NCBI GenBank assembly: GCA_902594855.1
Contig: CACJNS010000001.1
Span: 410,405 to 474,404 of the forward strand
DNA: 64,000 nucleotides
Source: an uncultured SAR86 cluster bacterium
GTDB lineage: Bacteria; Pseudomonadota; Gammaproteobacteria; Magnimaribacterales; AG-339-G14
Direction: 5' to 3'
How positions within the stretch are numbered: position 1 is the stretch's first letter; the number at the start of each line of letters is the position of its first letter. The notes under the pieces were generated by a model. It was not told the origin of the DNA. It saw only the letters and a program-made list of their open reading frames with translations, and made no database searches. Position numbers and translations under genes: made by a program. Shown here one piece after another: positions 12,679 to 23,448 of the stretch.

Positions 12679-13701
12679 TTATAAAGCAATTAGGGTTTTA
12701 AATCGCCCTTTTATACCTAAAAAATCAGGGTCAATTGAGGACACAAACTTCTGTCCTGGAGCATCCAAAATTAGCTCCAAACATTTTAGAAAATTCTCCT
12801 CATCTAGCTCAGAAGGCAAGTCATCAACTAGAAAGATGGAGTGCTTATTTCCGAGATTATGCATGTGTTGATTAAATCCTAATATTGTTAATAAAATCAA
12901 TAACTTCTGTTCTCCTCTAGATAAAACATCGCCTGATTTTACATCGTTGACATCATAGAGAAGATCAAGCCTATGAGGCCCAACCGTTGAATATTTTACT
13001 TCCGAGTCTTTTTGATAAACTTCGCGTAATTCATTCTTAAAATCTTCTTCTTCTATCCATAGATTTTCAACCCTAAAATTTACCTTTTTTTCTGATGGAA
13101 AGTCCTTATCAAAATTTACTTTTAGCAATGGAATTATCTTGTCCAAATGCTTATTTCTTAAAGATGAAATTTCTATTGATTTTTCGACAAATAAATCGTT
13201 CCAAATCTTGAAAGTTTTTTTGTTTGTTTCTTTTAGCGCGTTGTTCCTGAGTCTTAATGCTTTTTGAAACTCTATGTATTTTTTTTTGTAATTTTGTTCC
13301 ACGTGAAACAAGTAAAAATCTAAGAAGTTTCTTCTGGTTTCAGATGAAGACTCTAAATAATTTAATGCAAAGTTGTTTATTAAAAACGGACAAAGATCAT
13401 TTAGTATTGATTCTTTTGGAGAGATGCGCCTGACCAGCGCCTTAGATTTTTTTCTTGAAAGCTCTAGCTTCGAATTGTCGTCAAATAATGCTTTCAAAGC
13501 AAAAAAATCTTCTTCAAATGGATAGATAGAATTCATGTTGTTGGTTTTGAACGACTTATTTTCTATCGAGAAATAAATGCTTTCCAATAAAGTAGTTTTT
13601 CCAGAGCCGTTTTTCCCTGAAATAAGGTTTGAATCAGCAAAGGAGAAAAATTTTTGTGAGAGGGCTCTAAAAGAGGATAGCTCTAATTTTTTTAAACCCA
13701 T
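12679..13701 (-). CDS. recF: DNA replication/repair protein RecF
   Basis: GKNGSGKTTLLESIY Walker A, SRGEQKLL signature, IFLVDDLPSELD Walker B. Confidence 0.95.
   Translation of the reverse strand: MGLKKLELSSFRALSQKFFSFADSNLISGKNGSGKTTLLESIYFSIENKSFKTNNMNSIYPFEEDFFALKALFDDNSKLELSRKKSKALVRRISPKESILNDLCPFLINNFALNYLESSSETRRNFLDFYLFHVEQNYKKKYIEFQKALRLRNNALKETNKKTFKIWNDLFVEKSIEISSLRNKHLDKIIPLLKVNFDKDFPSEKKVNFRVENLWIEEEDFKNELREVYQKDSEVKYSTVGPHRLDLLYDVNDVKSGDVLSRGEQKLLILLTILGFNQHMHNLGNKHSIFLVDDLPSELDEENFLKCLELILDAPGQKFVSSIDPDFLGIKGRFKTLIAL
13295..13310. promoter_or_regulatory. parS-like centromere site (TGTTCCACGTGAAACA) inside recF
   Basis: 15/16 match to the TGTTTCACGTGAAACA ParB site; parAB is encoded about 9.4 kb away. 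Confidence 0.85.
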
Positions 13702-13705
13702 GAGA

Positions 13706-14812
13706 CTAGAGTCTCATAGGCATGATAACGTGTATCAGATCTTCGTTTTCCTTATTTTTAACAATACAACTTGATTCTTGACCGAAAAAAACTATTTCTG
13801 CAGATAAATCTTTAATAGTAGTCAAGGACTCTTGTAAGTAGCTTATATTAAAACCAATTTCTAGCTCTGGGCCGGAATAATCAACTTTTATTTCTTCTTC
13901 AGCGCTTTCTTTTTCTGGATTATTAGCCTCAATTTTCAGCAAATCTTTGTTAAGACTCAATCGGATTCCTCTGTATTTTTCATTTGAAAGAACGGAAGCT
14001 CTGCTCAGAGCAGTATTAAATTCATTTTTATCGACAATAAGTTTAGATTCATCGCCAACCGGAAAAACTTTTTCATAATCGGGATAATTGCCCTCGATTA
14101 ATTTAGAAGTGAAGGAAAATACAGAGCCTACAACATTGATTTGATTCTGAGATACATTCAACGTAATTTCTTCGTCATTAGCAGAAATAATTTTTTGCAA
14201 TTCCATGACGGCTTTTCTGGGAACAATAACCCTGAAATCCTCTTTTAAACCATCAATTGAAGTTTTTGTAAAAGCGAGCCTATGACCATCTGTTGATACT
14301 ACACATAGTGCATTTCCTTTTGTTTCTAAAAGGCATCCATTTAGGTAATATCTTACATCTTGCGCAGCCATTGCTACAGATGTTGAACCAATCATATCAG
14401 CTAAGGCTGAAGATGAAATCTTAATAGAGCTGCTGAAATCGGCAGAATCAATAGAGGGAAAGTCGCTAGCCGGCAATGTAGCTAAATCTGCCTGGAACTT
14501 TAAGGCTTTAATTTCTATCTGGTTATCAATTAGGCAAAAGTTCAGCTTTGTATCTTCTGGTATTGATCTGACTAAATCTGCCAGTTTTCTTGCAGATACT
14601 GTAACTTCACCCTCTTTTTTAACTTCTACGCCCTCAATTGTTGTTTTATATTCAATTTCTAAGTCAGTTGCTGTTATTTTTATTGAATTTTTGGCCGCTG
14701 AAATTAATACGTTTGACAAAATAGGAATAGACTGCCTTTTTTCAGATACGTTTGAGGCAAGCAAGGCTGGTTCAACAAGATCATTTTTGTTTATATTAAA
14801 TTCCATATTCAA
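13706..14812 (-). CDS. dnaN: DNA polymerase III beta sliding clamp
   Basis: Full-length beta clamp; C-terminal IMPMRL; between dnaA and recF. Confidence 0.97.
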   Translation of the reverse strand: MNMEFNINKNDLVEPALLASNVSEKRQSIPILSNVLISAAKNSIKITATDLEIEYKTTIEGVEVKKEGEVTVSARKLADLVRSIPEDTKLNFCLIDNQIEIKALKFQADLATLPASDFPSIDSADFSSSIKISSSALADMIGSTSVAMAAQDVRYYLNGCLLETKGNALCVVSTDGHRLAFTKTSIDGLKEDFRVIVPRKAVMELQKIISANDEEITLNVSQNQINVVGSVFSFTSKLIEGNYPDYEKVFPVGDESKLIVDKNEFNTALSRASVLSNEKYRGIRLSLNKDLLKIEANNPEKESAEEEIKVDYSGPELEIGFNISYLQESLTTIKDLSAEIVFFGQESSCIVKNKENEDLIHVIMPMRL

Positions 14813-16143
14813 GCGGTGAGAACTCTTACTAAGTTTTTATAATCTTCGTCCAATTCAGTATTTCCTTGTCTCAATTCTCCTATTTTTTTGCATGCATGAA
14901 GAACTGTTGTATGATCTCGGCCTCCAAATGCGTCTCCTATCTCGGGAAGGCTGTGATTTGTTAGTTCTTTGGCTAAACTCATCGATAATTGTCTTGGTCT
15001 GGCGAGAGACCTATTTCTCTTAGATGATAACAGATCAGAAAGCCTTATATTGAAATAATCTGAAACTGTCTTCTGGATATTATCAATACTGACTTGTCTC
15101 GCTTGAATGGCAAGCAAATCTCTCAGAGATTCTTTAATTAAATTCAAATCAACTTCTTTGTTTGCAAATTTTGCATTCGCGCCAACTCTTTTTAGAGCTC
15201 CTTCAAGCTCTCTTACATTAGATCTGATCCTCTCAGATATAAAGAAAGCACAGTCTTGCGGCATATTTAAATTAAGCTCTTCGGCTTTTTTTAATAAGAT
15301 TGCTACTCGAGTTTCAAGTTCTGGAGGCTCTACAATTACCGGTAAGCCCCAGCCTAGCCTGGACTTAAGTCTTTCTTCTAATCCTTCTATTTCTTTAGGA
15401 TACCTGTCGCAAGTAAGTATCATTTGCTGACCTCCTTCCAACAACGCATTAAAAGTATGAAAGAGTTCTTCTTGAGACTGTTCTTTTCCTGCAAAAAACT
15501 GAATATCGTCGATCAACAACGCATCTACACCTCTATAAAACTGCTTAAACTCATTTATTGCACCTAATTGAAGTGATTTAACCATATCACTTACAAACCT
15601 CTCGGAATGGATATAAACAATTCTTTTGGATGGATCTTTTTCTTTAAGTTTATTTCCCACTGCATGCATTAAATGGGTTTTACCTAAACCAACCCCACCG
15701 TATATAAATAAAGGGTTGTATGCACCTTTGGGCGAATCAGCAACCTGTTTTGCTGCTGCTAGAGCTATATTATTTGATTTTCCTTCAACAAAAGTTTCGA
15801 ATGTGAAATTTTCAAAAAGGGAATTTTCTTTATCATCTAGAAAAGGAATTTTTTTAGATTTATCCTTTGTAATCAATGGTTTAGGAGAATTAAATAAATC
15901 ATAATTTAAACTTAAATTTTCAGAATCAAGAGATCTAGATAAATATTGTTTAATGATGGAATCATAATTTTGTTTAACATGTTCTTTGATGAAATCATTT
16001 GGAGCTAAAAGCGTTACAGCTTGCATGCCAAATTCGTCTTGTTCTTCTGAGTAAGCTAAGGGACTTATCCAAGTAGAGAATTCATCCTGGTTTAGCTCTA
16101 GTTCAAGGGATTTTCTACATTCTTCCCAGGCTTGATAATTCAT
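14809..16143 (-). CDS. dnaA: Chromosomal replication initiator DnaA
   Basis: [16 protein letters not shown] Walker [11 protein letters not shown]-terminal [16 protein letters not shown] DnaA signature. Confidence 0.98.
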   Translation of the reverse strand: MNYQAWEECRKSLELELNQDEFSTWISPLAYSEEQDEFGMQAVTLLAPNDFIKEHVKQNYDSIIKQYLSRSLDSENLSLNYDLFNSPKPLITKDKSKKIPFLDDKENSLFENFTFETFVEGKSNNIALAAAKQVADSPKGAYNPLFIYGGVGLGKTHLMHAVGNKLKEKDPSKRIVYIHSERFVSDMVKSLQLGAINEFKQFYRGVDALLIDDIQFFAGKEQSQEELFHTFNALLEGGQQMILTCDRYPKEIEGLEERLKSRLGWGLPVIVEPPELETRVAILLKKAEELNLNMPQDCAFFISERIRSNVRELEGALKRVGANAKFANKEVDLNLIKESLRDLLAIQARQVSIDNIQKTVSDYFNIRLSDLLSSKRNRSLARPRQLSMSLAKELTNHSLPEIGDAFGGRDHTTVLHACKKIGELRQGNTELDEDYKNLVRVLTA

Positions 16144-16171
16144 AAAAAGATAATAATATCTTTATTATAAC

Positions 16172-16249
16172 TTATCCACAGGATAATCATGTGAAAAATT
16201 GTGAATAACTTGTTAATAATATAATTAATTAGAGTTTTATTTATTCACT
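16172..16249. promoter_or_regulatory. DnaA-box cluster in dnaA-rpmH divergent intergenic region
   Basis: TTATCCACA at 16172..16180, TGTGAATAA (reverse TTATTCACA) at 16200..16208, near-match TTATTCACT at 16241..16249; AT-rich. Confidence 0.7.
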
Positions 16250-16286
16250 CAATTAATATATCATTCTCCATCTTAATTTACTCGTA

Positions 16287-16421
16287 ATGAAAAGAACTTA
16301 TCAACCAAGCAAACTGAAAAGGAAAAGGACTCACGGATTTAGAGCCAGAATGTCTTCTGCCGGCGGCAGGGCTGTAATAAACAACAGAAGAAGAAAAGGC
16401 AGAAAAGTTTTATCTGCTTAA
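16287..16421 (+). CDS. rpmH: 50S ribosomal protein L34
   Basis: Translation [44 protein letters not shown] (44 aa; below ORF-track cutoff). Confidence 0.98.
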   Translation: MKRTYQPSKLKRKRTHGFRARMSSAGGRAVINNRRRKGRKVLSA

Positions 16422-16423
16422 AA

Positions 16424-16750
16424 ATGAAAATACCTGCTCTTGTGGGAAAAAAAGACTTTGATAACGTCTTCAAAAATTCAGACACTTCCTTCTCATCGGG
16501 ACCCTTCGTAGTAATTCTAAAAAAGAACGAAATATCCTCAACTAGGACTGGAATTATTATTCAAAAAAAGTTTGTTAAGTTAGCTGTAAATAGAAATTAT
16601 ATTAAAAGAAAATTTAGAGAAATTATAATGAGATCTAAGTTAAACTCTTTTGACGCCGTCCTGATGGTTAAAAATAAAATAGAGGAATTTGATAAATTAA
16701 AAGTAAAAAAAAATTTCATTGATTTAGAGTCCAAAATTGAAAAGATTTAA
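16424..16750 (+). CDS. rnpA: Ribonuclease P protein component
   Basis: [14 protein letters not shown] RNase P signature (cf. R.R.KR..R); follows rpmH. Confidence 0.93.
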   Translation: MKIPALVGKKDFDNVFKNSDTSFSSGPFVVILKKNEISSTRTGIIIQKKFVKLAVNRNYIKRKFREIIMRSKLNSFDAVLMVKNKIEEFDKLKVKKNFIDLESKIEKI

Positions 16751-16979
16751 TTTAAAAAAAATATTAGTTTTCTTGATTGTTGTTTATCAAAGAACAATCA
16801 GCCCGTATTTTGGACCCTCTTGCAGATTTCAACCAACATGTTCTGAGTACGCTAAAAATTGTATTGAGATTCATGGCGTGATGAAGGGCACATATTACAG
16901 CTTAAAAAGAATCTCGAAATGTCATCCTCTTGGATCATATGGTTATGATCCCGTTCCGGAGAAAGCAAAGAATGATTGA
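16737..16979 (+). CDS. yidD: Membrane protein insertion efficiency factor YidD
   Basis: [23 protein letters not shown]...GSYGYDPVP. Confidence 0.96.
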   Translation: MKRFNLKKILVFLIVVYQRTISPYFGPSCRFQPTCSEYAKNCIEIHGVMKGTYYSLKRISKCHPLGSYGYDPVPEKAKND

Positions 16980-18612
16980 TAATTTTCAAAGATATTTTTT
17001 AGTATTTTCAATCTTCATTTTTAGTTATTTATTGCTTATCAATTGGAATCCCCCTGCTCAGGAAGAAACATTATCTGAATTAGCTCTCAATGATAGTGAG
17101 TACTTACCAACCAATCCAATTTCTGAGTCTGATTCTTTTGTGGATGAGTCAAGCTCTTTTGCCGAGTCAAGCAATATCACCTCTTTGATATGTGGCGCGG
17201 AAGAAACAGTCGAAGTCTTTAATGAAAATCAGAAGCTTGAAATAAGCCTGTCCAGTGGACAGATTATTAAATCAGAGTTATTGAATTATCCCTTGGAAAT
17301 TAATGGCCAAGCTAATACTTTGCTTTTCAATAAGTGTGGCAAGGAGAACTACTTTTTAGATGGTGGTTTTGTTGTTTCAGGAATGTCTAAATCACCGGAA
17401 GGAAATTATTTTTCTGTGTTGTCTAAATCCGAAGATTCAGTTGAAATTATAAGAAGGCTTCCAAATGGCTCCACTCATTCTAAGAAAATTAGTTTGGGGG
17501 AAAACTTCAGAATAAATTTTGAAGAAGAATTTTTTAATGGAGAAGTGGTTGAAGTTTCAGTCGCGCCATATGCAAAAATAAATCGCTCATCCGAGAAAAC
17601 TATTTCTGGTTCTGGGGGCATATTTACTCAACCCTCATCTTGGGCATATTTGGGTCCTGCGTTTTCTTATGATGGTGAAAACTACGATAAAAGATCTTTC
17701 TCAGAAATAGAAGAAGTAGAATTTAGAACATCAACCAGCGGAGGTTGGATTTCAATGATTCAACATTATTTCTTAACCTCCCTGCTACCCAACCAGTCGT
17801 CCAACAGCCTGCTTCAAGGTAAGAAAAATAAAAATGATGGCTCTTTTTCTGTTGGGTTTGTTGAAGAGACCAAAAAGGTTGCTCCAGGCACCTCAATAAA
17901 AAACGAGTATTCAGCTTATTCGGGTCCAAAAATTAAAGGAAATTTAGACTTAATGCATCCAAAGCTCGGTTTAGCCATAGATTATGGCTTCTTATATTGG
18001 ATTGGTCAGCCTATTTTTTGGGTAATGAACCTTATTAATCAAGCAATTAGCAGCTGGGGATGGTCTATTGTACTGGTAACTGTCCTTATAAAGATTTTCT
18101 TATGGCCCCTGTCTTATGTTGCATACAAAAATATGGGGAAAATGAGGCAACTTCAGCCCAAACTCAAGGAGCTTCAAGAGAGATATGGGGACGACAGACA
18201 AGCTATGTCAAGGGAGATGATGGCCCTGTATTCAAAAGAAAAGGTGAATCCTGCACTGGGATGTCTTCCAATGCTGCTACAAATGCCTTTTTTCCTTGCT
18301 TTTTATTGGGTTTTAATCGAGACAGTTGAGCTCAGACATGCTCCATTCATGTTTTGGATTGTTGATTTATCTGTAAGGGACCCTTTATTTATATTGCCTT
18401 TGTTAAACATGGGGGCAATGTATTTGATGCAGCTTTTGCAGCCTCAACCAGCGGGCGTAGATCCAATGCAGGCAAGAATTTTTAAATTTATGCCTATCAT
18501 ATTTGGGGTGCTTTTTGCATTTTTCCCGGCTGGTCTTGTCTTGTATTGGTTGGTAAATTCTCTTGTCTCAGCATTACAAATGCTTATGCATGGTCCTAAA
18601 AAGGCAGCATAG
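16972..18612 (+). CDS. yidC: Membrane protein insertase YidC (start at 16972 preferred over 16930)
   Basis: [18 protein letters not shown]-term, [46 protein letters not shown]. Confidence 0.95.
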   Translation: MIDNFQRYFLVFSIFIFSYLLLINWNPPAQEETLSELALNDSEYLPTNPISESDSFVDESSSFAESSNITSLICGAEETVEVFNENQKLEISLSSGQIIKSELLNYPLEINGQANTLLFNKCGKENYFLDGGFVVSGMSKSPEGNYFSVLSKSEDSVEIIRRLPNGSTHSKKISLGENFRINFEEEFFNGEVVEVSVAPYAKINRSSEKTISGSGGIFTQPSSWAYLGPAFSYDGENYDKRSFSEIEEVEFRTSTSGGWISMIQHYFLTSLLPNQSSNSLLQGKKNKNDGSFSVGFVEETKKVAPGTSIKNEYSAYSGPKIKGNLDLMHPKLGLAIDYGFLYWIGQPIFWVMNLINQAISSWGWSIVLVTVLIKIFLWPLSYVAYKNMGKMRQLQPKLKELQERYGDDRQAMSREMMALYSKEKVNPALGCLPMLLQMPFFLAFYWVLIETVELRHAPFMFWIVDLSVRDPLFILPLLNMGAMYLMQLLQPQPAGVDPMQARIFKFMPIIFGVLFAFFPAGLVLYWLVNSLVSALQMLMHGPKKAA

Positions 18613-18624
18613 AGGAGATTTTCT

Positions 18625-19917
18625 TTGGATCAGGCTATAGTTGCTTGTTCAACCCCTCCCGGCAGAGGGGCTATTTCAGTTGTAAGAATTAGCGGAAGGG
18701 AGGCAAAAAGCATTATTGATAACCTCTTTTCCCTAGAATTTGATCATGGAACATCAAAAGTTGCAGAGACAAACCTTTCAGAAGGGTTTAATGAAAAATG
18801 TCTAATTTCTTGCTTTGAGGGCCCCTCATCATACACAGGAGAGGATGTGGCCGAGATATCGTGTCATGGGAACCCCTTAATAGTTAGGGCTTTGATTCAG
18901 AAATGCATAGAATTAGGCGCCAGAAACGCAAACCCAGGCGAATTTACTCAAAGGGCCTTTCTTAACAACAAGATTGACCTTGCGCAGTCTGAAGCGGTTA
19001 TCGATCTCATAAACGCTAGCTCTAGCGCAGCAATAGTGGCGGCATCAAAGTCAGTTTCTGGTAATTTCGGAGAAAATGTAGATAAAATCTTGGAAAGTCT
19101 AAGAAAAATAAGAATACTTGTGGAGTCTTCTATCGATTTTTCTGATCAAGATACAAACATAGATTTTATGCAAATTAATGCTCTTTTTAAAGATTTTAGA
19201 CGCCATTTAGAGGATTTTGACAAGAAAATAGAGGAAGGAATAAGGATAATGTCTGAACACAGGGTTGTGGTCGCCGGCCCCCCAAACGTGGGCAAATCCA
19301 GCATTATGAACATTCTTTCTGGGGAAGAGGCCTCGATTGTGACTGAAATTAAAGGAACTACAAGGGACCCAATATATAAAAAAATACAAATTAAAGACCT
19401 GCAAGCAGATATTTATGACACGGCGGGAATAAACGAAGAAACAGTGGACGAAATAGAAAAGCTTGGAATAGATAAATCTAGGTCGTTAATAGAGGGAGCA
19501 GACCTGATCTTAGAGGTGGTTGATGCTGAAAACATGGATTTTAGCCTCAAAAAGGACGGAAACATCTTAAAAGTCTTCAATAAGTCTGACATATCTAGCC
19601 CGCCCCAAGGGTTTGAGGGAATTGTTGTTTCTGCTCTTGAGAAAAAAAATATCAGCGCTCTTGAAGAAAAAATTTACGAGCTTCTTTCGAGCGGCGGATC
19701 TGATGCTTTATTTTCAGCTAGAGAAAGACACCGAAACTTGGTTAAAAAAGCTTTTAAGGAAATAGACTCTTGTCCAGGCCCAATTGATGTGAAAAACGTT
19801 GATATAGCTGCGGAGCACCTAAAGTTGGCAGATATCTTTCTTGGGGACATTAAGTCTCCCATGAGCGCCGATGACTTTTTGGGGGAAATATTTTCCTCTT
19901 TTTGCATAGGTAAGTAA
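18625..19917 (+). CDS. mnmE: tRNA modification GTPase MnmE (TTG start)
   Basis: GPPNVGKSSIMNIL, DTAGINEETVDEIE, C-terminal FCIGK. Confidence 0.96.
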   Translation: MDQAIVACSTPPGRGAISVVRISGREAKSIIDNLFSLEFDHGTSKVAETNLSEGFNEKCLISCFEGPSSYTGEDVAEISCHGNPLIVRALIQKCIELGARNANPGEFTQRAFLNNKIDLAQSEAVIDLINASSSAAIVAASKSVSGNFGENVDKILESLRKIRILVESSIDFSDQDTNIDFMQINALFKDFRRHLEDFDKKIEEGIRIMSEHRVVVAGPPNVGKSSIMNILSGEEASIVTEIKGTTRDPIYKKIQIKDLQADIYDTAGINEETVDEIEKLGIDKSRSLIEGADLILEVVDAENMDFSLKKDGNILKVFNKSDISSPPQGFEGIVVSALEKKNISALEEKIYELLSSGGSDALFSARERHRNLVKKAFKEIDSCPGPIDVKNVDIAAEHLKLADIFLGDIKSPMSADDFLGEIFSSFCIGK

Positions 19918-20183
19918 GCACTAACTATAATTTATATCATGTCATTAGTGTGTTTTTTGTTGCATTAAGATCTTTTTAAAAAGCTGTTAGTAACTATTTA
20001 TAATTATTTCCTCAACACTTTAAAAAGAACAAAACACAGCTTATAAACAAGCTTAGTAACATGGCTCTACCCTCTATATCCCCCGGGTTTTGAGGGGTCA
20101 AAGACTTTTTCCACTTACTAACAGGGCTAACAACAATAAACATATACTCTCTAATATATAAATACATATATATAATATTTTTA

Positions 20184-22076
20184 ATGAAGGCGGACATAAT
20201 TGTAATAGGCGGGGGTCACGCAGGCTGTGAAGCAGCTGCGGCTGCAGCTAGGATTGGAGTTAAAACCATCCTGATTACTCATAAATTTGAAACCATCGGT
20301 CAAATGTCCTGTAATCCTGCTATTGGTGGAGTAGGAAAAAGCCACCTTGTAAAAGAGATAGATGCTGCTGATGGAATAATGGCAAGATGCGCCGACAGGG
20401 CCGCCATACATCTAAAAGTTTTGAATTCTTCCAAAGGACCGGCCGTCAGAGCTACGCGCGCTCAGGCAGATAGGGAGTTATACAAAAAATCCGTTCAAAA
20501 AGAATTGAAGAATCTAGAAAACCTTGAGATTGTGGAAGGCGAGGTTACTGACTTTGGTATACAAAACAATCAAATCGGTTCGGTTACTGTTGGCGAAAGT
20601 AAAATTTTAAAAGCTCAAAAAGTAATTTTGACAACAGGGACCTTCCTTAATGGAAAGCTTTTCACTGGAATGGATAACAACGAAGGGGGCAGAGTTGGAG
20701 ATAACTCCTCGAAAAAATTAGCAGAAAAATTAAGAAACATTGATTTTTCAGTTGGCAGATTAAAAACAGGAACTCCCCCAAGAATTCATAAAGACTCTAT
20801 AAATTGGGAAATTTTAGAAGAGCAGAAAGGTGACGTCCCTAGACCCACGATCTCTTTTTTAAGCGATCAAAGTATTCACCCTAAGCAAGTGCCATGCTTT
20901 ATAACCAGAACAAACGAAAAAACTCACGAAATTATAATAGGCGACCTTGATAGATCTCCAATGTTCTCAGGAAAGATTGAAGGAATTGGGCCAAGATACT
21001 GCCCATCCATCGAAGATAAAATATTCAGATTTAAAGATAAAAAGTCCCACCAAATATTTATAGAACCAGAAGGATTAAATTCTGACTTAATCTATCCAAA
21101 CGGAATATCGACAAGCCTGCCAAAGGACTGCCAGGAAAAATTTGTTAGATCTATAGAAGGGTTTGAAAGCGCTAAAATAACTCAATATGGATATGCGGTC
21201 GAATATGATTTTTTTGATCCCAGAGAACTGCATGAAACGCTGGAAACGAGAAAAATAAAAAACCTTTACTTTGCTGGCCAAATCAATGGCACAACTGGGT
21301 ATGAAGAAGCTGCAGCCCAAGGGCTTGTAGCTGGCGCAAACGCTGCTCTGTCTTTTTTAGGAAAAGATCCTTGGACGCCAAGCAGAGAAGAGTCTTATCT
21401 GGGAGTTTTAATCGACGATCTTGTAACTCTTGGAACGAAGGAACCATACAGGATGTTCACCAGCAGATCTGAACATAGATTAATTTTAAGAGAGGACAAT
21501 GCTGACCAAAGAATTACAGAAAAAGCTTATAGAGTCGGCTTGGTATCCGAGAGCAGATATAAGATATTTTCTGAAAAGAAAAATAAAATAATTAAAGAGA
21601 AAGACAAGCTAGCAAAGTTATTTCTCCGGCCTGAGGATGAAAAAATATATAGCAGTTTAAAAATTAAAGAGCCAAAGTCAGCCACCTCTTTTCTAGACTT
21701 GCTGAAGAGACCAGATCTAGATTTTCAAGATTTAGCCAAAGCATTTTCTATTGAGACCCCAGACAACGATATAGTTTTTGATATCGAAACGAACCAAAGA
21801 TATTCGGGATACATCAAAAGACAGATGGACGAGATAGAAAAAATGAAGAAAAACAGAAATGCTCATATACCTTCAAATTTTGACTATTCAAATGTAAAAG
21901 GCCTGTCAGCAGAAATCACTCAAAAACTCTCTAAAGTTGAACCCAAAACATTAGCACAAGCTTGGAGAATTCCTGGAATCACGCCAGCAGCAATATCGGC
22001 GCTAATGGTTTACCTGAAAAGAAACGAAACAGAAACTGCAGATAAAAATGCACGCGGAAGCACCCGAGAATCTTAA
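20184..22076 (+). CDS. mnmG: tRNA uridine-5-carboxymethylaminomethyl modification enzyme MnmG
   Basis: VIGGGHAGCEAAAAAARIG, MSCNPAIGGVGKSHLVKEIDA, FAGQINGTTGYEEAAAQGL. Confidence 0.97.
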   Translation: MKADIIVIGGGHAGCEAAAAAARIGVKTILITHKFETIGQMSCNPAIGGVGKSHLVKEIDAADGIMARCADRAAIHLKVLNSSKGPAVRATRAQADRELYKKSVQKELKNLENLEIVEGEVTDFGIQNNQIGSVTVGESKILKAQKVILTTGTFLNGKLFTGMDNNEGGRVGDNSSKKLAEKLRNIDFSVGRLKTGTPPRIHKDSINWEILEEQKGDVPRPTISFLSDQSIHPKQVPCFITRTNEKTHEIIIGDLDRSPMFSGKIEGIGPRYCPSIEDKIFRFKDKKSHQIFIEPEGLNSDLIYPNGISTSLPKDCQEKFVRSIEGFESAKITQYGYAVEYDFFDPRELHETLETRKIKNLYFAGQINGTTGYEEAAAQGLVAGANAALSFLGKDPWTPSREESYLGVLIDDLVTLGTKEPYRMFTSRSEHRLILREDNADQRITEKAYRVGLVSESRYKIFSEKKNKIIKEKDKLAKLFLRPEDEKIYSSLKIKEPKSATSFLDLLKRPDLDFQDLAKAFSIETPDNDIVFDIETNQRYSGYIKRQMDEIEKMKKNRNAHIPSNFDYSNVKGLSAEITQKLSKVEPKTLAQAWRIPGITPAAISALMVYLKRNETETADKNARGSTRES

Positions 22077-22656
22077 GGTCTCGCTGGAAGAAATCTCAAA
22101 GCCAGAAAAAGATAAGGAGCTGAAAGAGTTCGCCCTCAAGGTTTTTGATTGGAATAAGACAACAAATCTTGTTTCAAAAAATTCTACCCTAGAAAACATA
22201 TATCATCACATCATTGATTCAGCGTATTTATATCCCTACATACAAAATAATTCTTACATTGACGTCGGAAGCGGGGCGGGATTTCCGGGGCTCGTAATTT
22301 CTATTCTAGGAAATAAAGACGGCTGCCTGCTTGAGCCAGCCAACAAAAAAGCATCTTTCTTGAGACACTGTCTTGCACATTTTGGCATTCAAAATACAAA
22401 GGTTTTGCAAAAAAGGCTTGAGCATCTAGACCTCATTAAAGAGGACGTTCTAATTTCCAGAGCATTCGCTGAACCCAAAAAAATCCAAAACTTCGCGATT
22501 AAGAAAATGAGTGGAGATCAAAAAATTTTACTTATGGTTTCAGAGCAGCAAGCCATCCGCGAAGATAAAAATGACTGGAAGTACATTCCTTCCGCAGCAT
22601 CAAAAATTTTAGGAAAGAAAACAGGTTTCTTAGAATTTAACCCATCAAAAAAATGA
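22048..22656 (+). CDS. rsmG: 16S rRNA (guanine527-N7)-methyltransferase RsmG
   Basis: DVGSGAGFPGLVISI motif; overlaps mnmG 3' end. Confidence 0.93.
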   Translation: MHAEAPENLKVSLEEISKPEKDKELKEFALKVFDWNKTTNLVSKNSTLENIYHHIIDSAYLYPYIQNNSYIDVGSGAGFPGLVISILGNKDGCLLEPANKKASFLRHCLAHFGIQNTKVLQKRLEHLDLIKEDVLISRAFAEPKKIQNFAIKKMSGDQKILLMVSEQQAIREDKNDWKYIPSAASKILGKKTGFLEFNPSKK

Positions 22657-22668
22657 TAATATACAACC

Positions 22669-23448
22669 TTGATAACTTTAGTTGTAGCTAACCAAAAAGG
22701 CGGGGTAGGAAAAACTACCACAGCGGTAAACTTGGCTGCCTCGCTCGCAGCCACAAAAAGAAAAGTCCTCCTCATAGATATTGATTCCCAGGCTAACGCT
22801 ACCACTGGATCCGGCCACGAGAAAGCAGAAGACAAACTTACCATAATGGATGTTTTGGCCAGAGGCGCATGCATCAAAGAAACCATATTGACGTGTACAG
22901 ATTTTGGTTTTGATTTAGTGCCTTCATGTCAGGACCTAATTTCAGCCGACATTGAAATGACCACAGTTCCCGCCGCCTCCCTTCAGCTTAAAAACGCACT
23001 AAGGTCTCTCGAAGGAAGTTACGATTACGTGATAATTGATTGCCCCCCCTCGTTGGGCATTCTTACATTGAACGCGCTAAGAGCCAGCTCTAAGCTAATC
23101 ATTCCCATGCAGTGCGAATACTATGCAATGGAAGGACTTGTCTCTCTGAACAAGGCCATTAATGATATAAACAGCAAGACCGGAGAAAACATACAAATCA
23201 GCGCCATTTTAAGAACGATGTTCGATCCTAGGGCTAGGCTAACAAGAGAGGTCTCAGAAGAGCTGCAAAAATACTTCCCGAATGAGCTTTGCTCAACCGT
23301 CATCCCAAGAAACATAAAGCTGGCGGAAGCCCCCAGCTCCGGCAAACCGGGTCTCTTTTATGATCCCACAGCTAAGGGCACAGTCGCTTATCTTGCACTT
23401 GCCGGGGAAGTTATTTCAAAGTTTGAGAAAGATTCAATGGTTGCATGA
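22669..23448 (+). CDS. parA: Chromosome partitioning ATPase ParA (TTG start)
   Basis: ANQKGGVGKTTTAVNLA, DIDSQANATTG, IDCPPSLG. Confidence 0.96.
   Translation: MITLVVANQKGGVGKTTTAVNLAASLAATKRKVLLIDIDSQANATTGSGHEKAEDKLTIMDVLARGACIKETILTCTDFGFDLVPSCQDLISADIEMTTVPAASLQLKNALRSLEGSYDYVIIDCPPSLGILTLNALRASSKLIIPMQCEYYAMEGLVSLNKAINDINSKTGENIQISAILRTMFDPRARLTREVSEELQKYFPNELCSTVIPRNIKLAEAPSSGKPGLFYDPTAKGTVAYLALAGEVISKFEKDSMVA

Noticed and set aside
15107-15430. Antisense ORFs overlapping dnaA, gyrB, atpA, glmS and others in the ORF track
   Set aside because: Fully inside well-supported genes on the opposite strand; composition typical of shadow ORFs.
16930-16971. Upstream yidC start at 16930
   Set aside because: Would extend into the yidD coding region; the 16972 start gives a standard YidC N-terminal TM.
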